DNA of 9,224 nt from DASRHY01 sp046765875 (GTDB taxonomy: Bacteria > Actinomycetota > Actinomycetes > Propionibacteriales > Kribbellaceae), in the NCBI GenBank assembly GCA_046765875.1, contig JBKPSJ010000348.1, forward strand, positions 1-9,224, given 5' to 3'. Positions 1-6,810 of the stretch are shown here, one piece after another. The number at the start of each line of letters is the position of its first letter. Position 1 is the stretch's first letter. Below the pieces are notes generated by a model. The model saw only the letters and a list, made by a program, of their open reading frames with translations, was not told the origin of the DNA and searched no databases. Both the position numbers and the translations under genes were made by a program.

Positions 1-915
1 GGCCACTCCCCCGGAGTCGCCCGCGACCACCGGCAGCCCGCACGCCCCGGCCTCGAGCAGCGCGATCCCCAGGCCCTCCTGCTCGAGCCCGAACCGCCGG
101 GTCCGGCACGGCATAGCGAACACATCGCCCAGGCCGGCGTACGGCGGAATGCTTGCCCACGGCACCGACCCGGTGAACCGTACCGATTCGCCGAGCGGGG
201 CGGCCAGCGACTCCAGCCGATCGCGCTCCGGCCCGCCGCCGACCAATACGAGCACGGCGTCCGGTACGGCGGCCAGCACCCGCGGCCAGGCCCGGATCAG
301 CGTATCCTGCCCCTTGCGGGCCACCAGCCGGGACACGCACGTCACCACCGGTACGCCGTCCACTCGCAGCCTGGTCCGCAACTCCGCCCCGACGCCCGGG
401 TAGAACCTCGACGAGTCCACGCCCGGAGCGAGTCGCCGCATCTCGACGTCTTCCGGCATGACCGACCGGATCCGGTCGCCACACCAGGTCGACACGTAGG
501 TCACCACGTCCGCGCCCGTACCGATCCGGCGCAGCGCGGTCCTCGTACCCGGCACCGACGCCCACCACGTCTCGTGCCCGTGGGTCATCGCCACCACCCG
601 CCGCGCACCAGCAGCCCGAAGTTCGAACGCCATCAACCCCAGCGGAGCCGCCGCACCGAACAGCACGCGGTCGCACCCGTGATCACCCAACACCTGTACG
701 GCGTGCCGGGTCGCGCGCGGCGTCGGCACCAGCATCGACACCCGGTCCCGCACCACCGGGAAGGGCAACTCGTCGTCGTACGTCGTTGCCCCCGGCATCG
801 ATGCCGTGAACACCACCAGTTCGGCCGGATCGAGCTGGTCGCACAACGCTCGTACGAACGTCTCGATGCCACCCTGCCTGGGTGGGAAGTCGTTGGTGAC
901 GACGAGAACCTTCAC
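1..915 (-). CDS. pimB: GT4 glycosyltransferase, PimB-type phosphatidylinositol mannoside mannosyltransferase (3' end cut by window)
   Basis: This is the N-terminal 305 residues of a GT-B glycosyltransferase; roughly the last 75 residues lie outside the window. The family transfers the second mannose from GDP-mannose to phosphatidylinositol monomannoside on the inner face of the membrane, a step in PIM/lipomannan synthesis. Visible signatures are the N-terminal TNDFPPRQGG loop (residues 7-16), GAAAPL (87-92), HGHE (112-115), the phosphate-binding SRLVARKGQD segment (195-204), GGGPE (226-230), FAMPCRTR (266-273) and the retaining-GT EX7E motif E280/E288 in EGLGIALLEA. The FAMPCRTR and EGLGI stretches closely resemble mycobacterial PimB' (Rv2188c) as I remember it. 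The start is the GTG whose GTGA overlaps the stop of the M48 gene by 4 bp; no strong Shine-Dalgarno is seen, so coupling is likely. A related GT4 mannosyltransferase is the alternative. Confidence 0.88.
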   Translation of the reverse strand, partial: MKVLVVTNDFPPRQGGIETFVRALCDQLDPAELVVFTASMPGATTYDDELPFPVVRDRVSMLVPTPRATRHAVQVLGDHGCDRVLFGAAAPLGLMAFELRAAGARRVVAMTHGHETWWASVPGTRTALRRIGTGADVVTYVSTWCGDRIRSVMPEDVEMRRLAPGVDSSRFYPGVGAELRTRLRVDGVPVVTCVSRLVARKGQDTLIRAWPRVLAAVPDAVLVLVGGGPERDRLESLAAPLGESVRFTGSVPWASIPPYAGLGDVFAMPCRTRRFGLEQEGLGIALLEAGACGLPVVAGDSGGVA

Positions 916-2147
916 TGGCGTGCCAGCGGCGGTACGTCGATGCCGTGCTGCCGTCCCCACTCGCGGGCGATCTCGATCCGCTGCGGCGGCGTCGGGTGCG
1001 AGGCGAACATCATGAACCGCCACGGCGCCGGATCCAGCGCGGAGATGTTCGTCACAGCCAGGTCGTGCTGCATATGCGCGACACCGAGCGGGTCGTGAGT
1101 CAGGTCCAGCGAATGGACGTCCGCACGCGTCTCGATCCGCCGGCTGATCAGCATCTGCGCCGGGGCCGCGACGGTGCTGCCGACGGCGATGAGCGCGAGC
1201 AGCAGCGCGGTATTGCGCGGGTCGGCGAGCCGGGAGCCGACCAGCAGCCGGAGCAGGCAGACGGCGAAGGCCGCGGTGAGCGCACCCACCAGGGTGCCGC
1301 GCAGGACGTCGTTGTTCTTGGCATGGCCGAGTTCGTGAGCGACCACCAGGCGTACTTCCTGGGGACCGGCCTTGAGCAGTGTGTCGTATACGACGATCCG
1401 CCGGGTCGAGCCGAACCCGGACACGTACGCGTTCAGCGAGGTCGTACGTTTCGACGCGTCGGCCACGAGCACGTCCTTCACCGGCACGTGAACCTGCGCC
1501 GCCATCTCGAGTAGCTCGTTGCGCAGGGCACCGTTCTGCATCGGCGTGAACGAGTTGAACCGCGGCTCGACCAGCAGCGGGTACGCGAACGACACCGCGA
1601 TGACCAGCAACCCCGCCAGCGCACCGGCGGGTACCCACCACCAGCGCCGCCACCGTCGCGCCAGCCCGACCAGCAGCAGTGCCACCGCGATCAGCGCGAG
1701 CGTGCCGAGCACCCAGCCGACGGCCTGATCCCGGGCCCAGCCGGCCCAGTTCTGCGTCGACAGCCCGTACCTCCGGTCGGCCCGCTCGACGACGATCCCG
1801 GCCGGCAGCGTGAGCAGGCTGCCGATCAGCGTGACCGCGATGACCACGAGTGGCACCAGCACGTACCAGCGGCGTACCCGCAACCGGTCGGCGAGCCGGC
1901 GGCCGAGCGGTGTGAACCCGATCACGACCGGTACGGCGATCGAGAGCACCCAGGCCAGCGTCGCCCACGGCACCACAGCGGCGCGGTATGCGTCTTGGCG
2001 GGCGATCTCGGCCGCCGTGAAGTCGGTGTCCGGCGAGCTCTGTGGTACCCCGGCCAGCGGCGTCCAGGGGGTGGTGAGCAGCACGAGGACGAGCACGCCA
2101 GCGCCCAGCAGGACGGTCACCAGCCAGGCGGTACGGCGTTCAGTCAT
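912..2147 (-). CDS. M48 family membrane metalloprotease (Ste24/HtpX-like)
   Basis: A 411-residue integral membrane zinc protease. About seven hydrophobic helices are visible, near residues 8-26, 58-78, 92-116, 143-163, 169-190, 285-303 and 312-333. The zinc motif HELGH is at 271-275 between the fifth and sixth helices. The third ligand is probably E339 in RRIETRADVHSLD, the usual ExxxD of M48. SHPTPPQRI at 383-391 is the conserved family tail motif. The layout and length fit CAAX-protease-like M48 proteins rather than short HtpX. Bacterial members cleave membrane or misfolded proteins; the substrate here is unknown. The ATG start overlaps the stop of the upstream gluzincin gene (ATGA) and its own TGA overlaps the pimB GTG, so it is the middle cistron of a coupled operon. 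A plain envelope quality-control role is as likely as a specific link to PIM synthesis. Confidence 0.9.
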   Translation of the reverse strand: MTERRTAWLVTVLLGAGVLVLVLLTTPWTPLAGVPQSSPDTDFTAAEIARQDAYRAAVVPWATLAWVLSIAVPVVIGFTPLGRRLADRLRVRRWYVLVPLVVIAVTLIGSLLTLPAGIVVERADRRYGLSTQNWAGWARDQAVGWVLGTLALIAVALLLVGLARRWRRWWWVPAGALAGLLVIAVSFAYPLLVEPRFNSFTPMQNGALRNELLEMAAQVHVPVKDVLVADASKRTTSLNAYVSGFGSTRRIVVYDTLLKAGPQEVRLVVAHELGHAKNNDVLRGTLVGALTAAFAVCLLRLLVGSRLADPRNTALLLALIAVGSTVAAPAQMLISRRIETRADVHSLDLTHDPLGVAHMQHDLAVTNISALDPAPWRFMMFASHPTPPQRIEIAREWGRQHGIDVPPLARQ

Positions 2148-2161
2148 CGGCGCTCACTCAT
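2134..2161 (-). repeat. 14-bp imperfect tandem duplication at the gluzincin/M48 junction
   Basis: On the minus strand ATGAGTGAGCGCCG (2161-2148) is followed directly by ATGACTGAACGCCG (2147-2134), matching at 12 of 14 positions. The second copy holds the ATGA overlap and the M48 start codon; the first copy encodes the last residues of the gluzincin protein in a different frame. An AAGGAG sequence (2169-2164) sits 2 nt before the first ATG but 16 nt before the true M48 ATG. Confidence 0.75.
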
Positions 2162-3628
2162 TGCTCCTTGTCTTGCGAGGCCCTGCAAGTATTGCCGCCA
2201 GTCCGCGACGAACCTCTCCTGTGTGATGCCGAGCTTGGACCGGAAGGCGTCGCGCAGCCCGGTGACCGGATCGCCCATATGGACCGCGCGGTAGAACGCG
2301 ACAAGCTTCGCCCTGCCGTACTTGTCGGCGATCATCCGGCACGCCAGCCAACTGCTCTCGTACGCGCTCGCAAGCTGCTTCGACGACGCTGCGAACGCGC
2401 TCGGGGCTGGCAGCGACGTCGGCCCCTTGCCGACTCGTACCGCCTTGAACAGCTCGTTCGCCGCCGACTGCAAGGACACGTTGACGACGCTGAACGCGAC
2501 GTAGTCAGCGAATCCCTCAGCCAGCCACAACGGCACCGGCGAGGCAGTCGCGTTGGACGCGACGTGCGTGGTCTCGTGGGTGAGTACGATCCGCCGGCCC
2601 TGCGGACTGAGCTTGGCGAACAGCTTCGGGTTCACCAGGATCCGGATCGGCACACCGGGCACCCGCTGGGCCGCCTCCGCGGTCGTCACGGCCGCGATCT
2701 GGCCGTAGCTGCGCTGCTTGGCACCGAGGATGTACTCCATCTGGCTCTCTGATCCGGGCAGGTACAGCACCACGCGGCGCTTCCAGTTCGGACCCCAGAC
2801 GCTCGACACGTCGGCGATCGCCTTGTCGACAACCTGTGCGTACGTGCGGATGTCGGCGGTCGGGTCTGTGCTGATCACCAGGCTGCGCTCGCCGTGCGCA
2901 ATCCGCACCCGCCCCAGCAGCCAGATCGGTTTGCGCTGTATCTGTCCGGCCGGATCCGAGAACGAGGCCACGTATGTCGTACCCGAGCGGGTCACCAGCG
3001 TCATCGGCACGGTCATCCGCACCGGTTCCTGGTCGTAATCGCGCAGCCGCCACGACACCTCGACGTCGGCGAGCCAGGCGGTGCCGCCGAGCCACTGGCG
3101 ACGTTCGGCCGGCAGGGTCTCATCGCTGACGTACCGCATCGCGAGGCTGGCGATCGGGAGCGCGTGCAGGTTGTCGTAAACCTGGTTGGCCGCGTCCCGG
3201 AAGCCGCCGGAGTCCGGGTCGATGAGGGCGTCGTACCCGGACCGGTCGCCGTCCTGGATCGCCGAGGTGAGCCGCTCAAGGACGGCATCGCCGGTGGCGG
3301 CCCGGCGGACCGCGGCCTCGGCCTCACTGGGCGTATTGCTCGGCGCCGACGAGTTGGCGTTGTGATCCTCGACGACGTTGCGTACACCGACGTACGTGGT
3401 TCCGGCGAAGACCCCCGCGGCGACCGCCAGCGCGAGCATCCGGCTCCGCCGCGGCCGGCGCGGTCCCCCGGAAGGGGCTGGCGGCTGAGGCGGTACGGGC
3501 ACGCCGGAAGTGCCGGGCCGCTGATTCACAGGCAGCACCGGCTGATCTCCCCGCTCCTCGCTCAACCTCGACCCCTCGGTCCGCGAACCCGGAACCCTGC
3601 TGACCCCCCGCCGGGGTTCCGATGTCAC
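2144..3628 (-). CDS. Membrane-anchored protein with gluzincin (peptidase MA-like) domain
   Basis: A 494-residue protein with no named family I can assign with certainty. Residues 1-60 are polar and proline-rich, and a single hydrophobic segment (about 64-82) after an RRPRRSR basic stretch suggests a type II anchor with the remainder outside the cell. Residues about 112-228 have the mixed helix/strand look of an NTF2-like domain. The C-terminal half carries HETTH at 351-355, followed 15 residues later by E371 in WLAEGFADY, the HEXXH...E pattern of peptidase-MA-type gluzincins; an active zinc protease is therefore inferred. The GTG start has AGGG-like bases just upstream (minus GTAGGGT); other starts within the first 60 residues are possible. 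It is first in the operon with the M48 gene and pimB, with a 4-bp ATGA overlap. The substrate is unknown; a structural, inactive role cannot be excluded. Confidence 0.82.
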   Translation of the reverse strand: MTSEPRRGVSRVPGSRTEGSRLSEERGDQPVLPVNQRPGTSGVPVPPQPPAPSGGPRRPRRSRMLALAVAAGVFAGTTYVGVRNVVEDHNANSSAPSNTPSEAEAAVRRAATGDAVLERLTSAIQDGDRSGYDALIDPDSGGFRDAANQVYDNLHALPIASLAMRYVSDETLPAERRQWLGGTAWLADVEVSWRLRDYDQEPVRMTVPMTLVTRSGTTYVASFSDPAGQIQRKPIWLLGRVRIAHGERSLVISTDPTADIRTYAQVVDKAIADVSSVWGPNWKRRVVLYLPGSESQMEYILGAKQRSYGQIAAVTTAEAAQRVPGVPIRILVNPKLFAKLSPQGRRIVLTHETTHVASNATASPVPLWLAEGFADYVAFSVVNVSLQSAANELFKAVRVGKGPTSLPAPSAFAASSKQLASAYESSWLACRMIADKYGRAKLVAFYRAVHMGDPVTGLRDAFRSKLGITQERFVADWRQYLQGLARQGAMSERR

Positions 3629-3682
3629 CCTACGTCGTCGGGTGCGACTGGGTGCGACAAGCCCCGGGCCGGGTGACCACGG

Positions 3683-3688
3683 AGCCTA
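3683..3688 (-). promoter_or_regulatory. Possible -10 element for the gluzincin-M48-pimB operon
   Basis: The 153-bp gap upstream of the operon contains TAGGCT on the minus strand, fitting TAnnnT, about 55 nt before the GTG start. There is no convincing -35 at 17-19 bp, so this is weak. The rest of the gap holds no clear terminator for the hydrolase gene that ends at 3782. Confidence 0.3.
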
Positions 3689-3781
3689 CTGGCGCGCGTC
3701 AGCGTACGGCCTCGGAAGGGCCGCCGAGCTCAACCGAGAAACAATTGAGACGGGGCAAATACCACCGAGCCTGCCGGCGGA

Positions 3782-4837
3782 TCAGCCCGGACGAACGGCT
3801 CCGTTGTACGGCATCTCGCTGATCGGGGCGATCTCCACGCTGGCGCCCGGGTGCGGCGCGTGGACGACCTTCCCGCCGCCGTAATACAGGCCGACGTGGC
3901 TGATCGGGCTGTAGAAGAACACCAGGTCACCGGGCTGGAGCTGGCTGCGGCTCACCGGCCGGCCCTCTCCGGCCTGCGCACTCGACGAGTGTGACAGCGA
4001 CACGCCGGCCTGCCGCCAGGCCGCCATCGTGAGCCCGGAACAGTCGAACGAGCTCGGGCCGTCGGCGCCCCACACATACGGATCGCCGAGCTGGTTGAGC
4101 GCGTACTGCAGCGCGATCGCACCACGCCCGGACCCGGACGCCGGTACGTCGGGCGTGGCCGGCCGGCTGGTGGTGCTGTCGCGGCTGGGCCGCTGCGTAC
4201 GGACAGCCTCCTGCGCTGCCTGCTCTGCGGCGAGCTTGTCCCGCTCGGCCTTGCTGAGTTTGTCGAGAACCGCCTGGGCCTTGTCCAGGTTGTTCTGAAG
4301 CTTCTTCTTCAGGTCGTTCTGCTTGGCCTGCACCGAGTTCAGCGCGGCCAGTTCGGTCTGCGCCGCGGCCTGCAGGTCGGTCAGCCTGCCCTGGGCGGTC
4401 TGGAACTTCTGCAGCACCGCGTTCTGCTGGCCGGCGAAGGCGCGAGCGGTCGAGGCCTGGGTGAGGAACTGGTCGGGGTCGCGCGACAGCAACAACTGTG
4501 CCGTCGTGGTCATCCCGGACTGCTGGTAGTTCGCCACGGCCAGCGCGCCGATCTGGGTGCGGATCGCGTCGACCTGCTTCTGCTGGCTGGCGATGCCGCT
4601 GTTCACCGCGTTCACACGGCTTCTGGCGGCGGCGATGTCGTCGCGCAGGTCGTTCGCGGCCTCACCGGCCACCTCGGCCTGGTGTTGCAGTTCCGCGACC
4701 TGTTTGCGGGCCTGTTCCAGAGTGGGTCCGGGGTCCGCATTCGCCGCCCCGGGGACGAACATCAACCCGGCGATAGCGGTGCTTGAGATGGCGGCGAGGG
4801 CGAGGCCTCGAATGCGGTACTTCCGGCCGATGGACAC
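3782..4837 (-). CDS. Secreted NlpC/P60 peptidoglycan endopeptidase with coiled-coil N-terminus (RipA/RipC-like)
   Basis: A 351-residue exported cell-wall hydrolase. A signal peptide covers residues 1-34: basic SIGRKYRIR, a hydrophobic core, and cleavage after AANA. Two heptad-rich coiled-coil stretches follow (about 38-110 and 140-212), then a Ser/Thr/Pro linker (213-237) and the NlpC/P60 domain (about 238-351). The catalytic cysteine is C266 in FDCSGL, the histidine H314 in ISHVGLY, and the third polar residue is probably H326 in VVHAP. The family cuts the D-Glu to diaminopimelate bond of stem peptides during cell division and separation; coiled coils like these often hold the domain inactive until FtsEX or another partner binds. 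The GTG start has AGGAAGGA about 12 nt upstream. The gene is monocistronic by spacing, with gaps of 153 and 221 bp on either side. Confidence 0.93.
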   Translation of the reverse strand: MSIGRKYRIRGLALAAISSTAIAGLMFVPGAANADPGPTLEQARKQVAELQHQAEVAGEAANDLRDDIAAARSRVNAVNSGIASQQKQVDAIRTQIGALAVANYQQSGMTTTAQLLLSRDPDQFLTQASTARAFAGQQNAVLQKFQTAQGRLTDLQAAAQTELAALNSVQAKQNDLKKKLQNNLDKAQAVLDKLSKAERDKLAAEQAAQEAVRTQRPSRDSTTSRPATPDVPASGSGRGAIALQYALNQLGDPYVWGADGPSSFDCSGLTMAAWRQAGVSLSHSSSAQAGEGRPVSRSQLQPGDLVFFYSPISHVGLYYGGGKVVHAPHPGASVEIAPISEMPYNGAVRPG

Positions 4838-4879
4838 AGCCCGGCGGGTTCCTTCCTACCTCGGTTTGCCGTCCCCCTC

Positions 4880-4901
4880 GACCACCGCCGCTCCGGTGAT
4901 C
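4880..4901 (-). repeat. Second leader stem-loop before the NlpC/P60 gene
   Basis: GATCACCG (4901-4894) pairs with CGGTGGTC (4887-4880) over 8 bp with one G-U pair and a 6-nt loop. It lies in the untranslated leader between the larger inverted repeat and the AGGAAGGA ribosome-binding region, some 43 nt before the GTG start. Confidence 0.5.
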
Positions 4902-4908
4902 GCTCCTC

Positions 4909-4957
4909 GGCGCCTGTTGTCGCCGGCCTGGCCGGCCGGCCCATTGGAACAGGCGCC
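4909..4957 (-). repeat. Two-tier inverted repeat at the transcription start of the NlpC/P60 gene
   Basis: Perfect 10-bp arms GGCGCCTGTT (4957-4948) and AACAGGCGCC (4918-4909) enclose a second perfect 7-bp hairpin GCCGGCC / GGCCGGC (4940-4934 and 4928-4922) with a 5-nt loop. It begins at about the predicted transcription start, so it may act as a DNA operator, as the 5' hairpin of the mRNA, or both. It lacks a T-tract, so it does not look like an intrinsic terminator. Confidence 0.65.
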
Positions 4958-4958
4958 A

Positions 4959-4987
4959 ACAGTAGTGACCAAACCGTGACCGTGCAA
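4959..4987 (-). promoter_or_regulatory. Predicted sigma-70-type promoter of the NlpC/P60 gene
   Basis: On the minus strand TTGCAC (4987-4982) and TACTGT (4964-4959) are separated by exactly 17 bp. The -10 fits TAnnnT and the -35 matches TTGACA at four of six positions. Transcription would start near 4952, giving a leader of about 115 nt before the GTG at 4837. Confidence 0.55.
4965..4980 (-). promoter_or_regulatory. GTCAC-N6-GTCAC direct repeat, possible MtrA box
   Basis: GTCACGGTTTGGTCAC on the minus strand is a perfect 5-bp direct repeat with an 11-bp period, lying wholly in the spacer between the predicted -35 and -10. As I recall, actinobacterial MtrA binds GTCAC- or GTAAC-type direct repeats with this spacing and controls peptidoglycan-hydrolase genes. 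Identity of the regulator is inference; the position would suit a repressor or a spacer-binding activator. Confidence 0.42.
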
Positions 4988-5058
4988 TCCGCCTCTCAGG
5001 TTCACCGAAAACAATTCGCGGTGCATCACAACGATCACTGTCTGTTATCCGCGTTGAA

Positions 5059-5304
5059 TCATCCAGTCGCGGATCCTGGAGCCTCGGGATCGATCTCCGG
5101 GTCGATGCCGTCCACGGCGTGCACCAGCCGCAGCGGCGGCACCAGCCCGGACCGCGCCAGCACGTCGAGCGCCGCCCGCTCGTCGTCGTCGATCACCAGT
5201 GCGTGGTCGGGAGCACCGAGCAGCACCGTGACCACGCAGTCGTCGCAGCCATGGCCGCGCACCGCGCACGCGTCACAGTCGATCAGCAAAGTCGCCTCCT
5301 GCAC
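5059..5304 (-). CDS. Small CX2CX6CX2C protein of unknown function
   Basis: An 81-residue protein whose core reads LIDCDACAVRGHGCDDCVV: cysteines C10, C13, C20 and C23 (CX2CX6CX2C) suggest a small zinc-binding knuckle, followed by VTVLLG, an acidic stretch (VIDDDERAALDVL) and GLVPPLRLV. I recall similar uncharacterised small proteins in other actinobacteria; no function is known to me. The start is uncertain: GTG at 5304 has only a weak GAGA upstream, whereas a TTG at 5289 has a perfect AGGAGG (5300-5295) 5 nt before it and would give 76 residues starting LLIDCD. It follows the NYN gene by 55 bp or 70 bp on the same strand, so they are probably co-transcribed. Longer upstream extensions to 5406 overlap the NYN gene and look non-coding. 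Confidence 0.72.
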   Translation of the reverse strand: MQEATLLIDCDACAVRGHGCDDCVVTVLLGAPDHALVIDDDERAALDVLARSGLVPPLRLVHAVDGIDPEIDPEAPGSATG

Positions 5305-5359
5305 TCTCGGCCGGGCCTTGCGCCCCGCTGCGAAAGACGCTAGAGGCCGCCGCCGACAG

Positions 5360-6640
5360 TCAGGTGAGCCTGGCGAGCAGGGCGGCTGCGGAGACCGGCC
5401 GCGCACCCGAGGCGGCGACCGACTCGGCGACCTCCCGGTCGGTCGACACCACGACCACCGGCCGACCCGCCGGCTCGGCCCGGACCAGCTGCCGGATAAC
5501 GTCGTCGGCGATCACCCCGGGCGGGCTGAACCGGACCCGGACTCCACGCGGCGGGTTGAGCTGGACCGGTCCGGCCATCTCCGCGCCGTCGAAGACCACC
5601 GTCACCTCGACCCGGCGCTGCGCGACGAGCGCACCGAGTGCCGTCACCAGCCGCTGCCGCTGCGAATGCAACGGCATGTTCGGCCATGCGGTCTTGGTGA
5701 CGTTGTAGCCGTCGACGACGAGATGCACCTGTGGCAGCGCCAGCAGCTCGTCCAGCAGTGCCGGGTCGTCCGCCGGCGCGACGCGGCCCACCGGCGCCTC
5801 GACGGGCTCCACGCCCGCAACCGTATCCGCCGGTCGCAGGTTGCCCGGCGGCGGCAGTGCCAGCTCGCGTCGCAGCCCACCGGCGGCGTCCAGGACCGTG
5901 TCGAGCAACAGCCGCAGCCGGACCGACGCCAGTTCGCGCTCCTGCCCGGCGGTCCGGCGTACCGCCTGCTCGACCTCCTCGAGCTCCGCGACGCGGGCCT
6001 TCAGGCGGCGCAGCTCGCGGTCGGCCTCGGCGCGGGCCGCCGCCACCCGGGCGTCTGCGGTCGCTGCCTCCTCGGCATGCCGGCCGGCCTGCTGCTCCGC
6101 GGCGCTGACGCGCAAGCGGCTCTCGTTGAGCTTGCGCCGCAGGGTGGTGTTCTCGCGCTTGAGCTCGGCGATCTGCTCCCGCAGCTTCTCGCGCACCTGC
6201 CGGGTCTCGGTACGCGCCTGCTCGAGCTGCTCGGACAACCGTGCCCGCTGACCCTCGTCGGCAGCCGGCGTACTGGCGGCCACGGCCTGCGCGGCACCGA
6301 TGACCACGTCCTCCCAGCCGTCCGGGCGCAGCAGGTACGCCAGTGCCGCCACCTCGACCGGGTCGGCCGCGGGCACCGGCAACCGGTCGGCGACGGCATC
6401 GCCGAGCTCGGGCTGCAACTGGCGTACCTCGAACGCGATCAGCTTGCGGAAGTGGTCGTCGGTCTCCAGCGTCGGGCCGAGAACGGACGCCGACAGCTTG
6501 GCCCGCTTGGCCGGCGCGAACGCGGCGAACCGGCGCAGCGGCGGCGGGATGTCGTTGACCGGCATCGCACCGAGCGCCTGCGCGGCCAGCGCCAGCACCC
6601 GCTGCCGTACCGGCTCGGGCAGGATCGGGGTGTCAGCCAC
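5360..6640 (-). CDS. NYN (PIN-like, YacP/Rae1-type) domain protein with long coiled coil, putative RNase
   Basis: A 426-residue protein in three parts: an N-terminal helical region (1-120, with PPPLRRFAAFAPAKRAKLS conserved-looking), a charged coiled coil (about 128-232), and a C-terminal NYN domain (about 304-426). NYN acidic residues are visible: D310 and N313 in VVDGYNVTK, D351 in VVFDGAE, D379/D380 in ADDVI and D401 in VVSTDREV, the layout of a metal-dependent PIN-fold nuclease. In Bacillus the related YacP/Rae1 cuts mRNA at the ribosomal A site; whether this protein does is unknown. The GTG at 6640 is chosen because coding-like residues begin at VADTPILPEPVRQR; a GTG at 6676 is a less likely alternative, and the open frame further upstream to 7207 is antisense to the divergent gene. 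It is probably co-transcribed with the small cysteine protein. Confidence 0.85.
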   Translation of the reverse strand: MADTPILPEPVRQRVLALAAQALGAMPVNDIPPPLRRFAAFAPAKRAKLSASVLGPTLETDDHFRKLIAFEVRQLQPELGDAVADRLPVPAADPVEVAALAYLLRPDGWEDVVIGAAQAVAASTPAADEGQRARLSEQLEQARTETRQVREKLREQIAELKRENTTLRRKLNESRLRVSAAEQQAGRHAEEAATADARVAAARAEADRELRRLKARVAELEEVEQAVRRTAGQERELASVRLRLLLDTVLDAAGGLRRELALPPPGNLRPADTVAGVEPVEAPVGRVAPADDPALLDELLALPQVHLVVDGYNVTKTAWPNMPLHSQRQRLVTALGALVAQRRVEVTVVFDGAEMAGPVQLNPPRGVRVRFSPPGVIADDVIRQLVRAEPAGRPVVVVSTDREVAESVAASGARPVSAAALLARLT

Positions 6641-6810
6641 CGGGACCGTCCGGGCACGGGCACCCGCCGCGGGCACGGCACAATGGCCGCCGCGGGGTCG
6701 CCGGAGGGGTACCCATACCGATGAGCGTAATTGCTTACCTCTGTGCGATTCGCGTCTATTCCGCCAGGGCGCGTGGCGCGTCGTACGCACGGATTGTCGG
6801 AGCAGGCACC

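Noticed and set aside
149..1098. Plus-strand open frames opposite pimB (149-403 and 574-1098)
   Set aside because: No domain is recognisable in them and they lie across pimB motifs on the minus strand.
3629..3781. Terminator between the NlpC/P60 gene and the gluzincin operon
   Set aside because: Only a weak CTCAA...TTGAG pair and short GC palindromes are present, without a T-run; termination here cannot be supported.
4922..4940. Intrinsic terminator at the GGCCGGCC-rich hairpin
   Set aside because: There is no T-tract on either strand after the stem, and it lies just downstream of a good promoter inside a leader.
4838..5058. c-di-AMP (ydaO-type) riboswitch ahead of the NlpC/P60 gene
   Set aside because: This class is common before such genes, but the conserved core segments (GGGGUGAAUC-like and GAACCCG-CAGCUAACC-like) are not present.
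4976..6724. A 582-residue plus-strand open frame opposite the NYN and cysteine-protein genes
   Set aside because: Its translation is dominated by Arg, Gln and Pro with no domain, and the opposite strand encodes clear NYN motifs and a coiled coil. It is a high-GC shadow frame.
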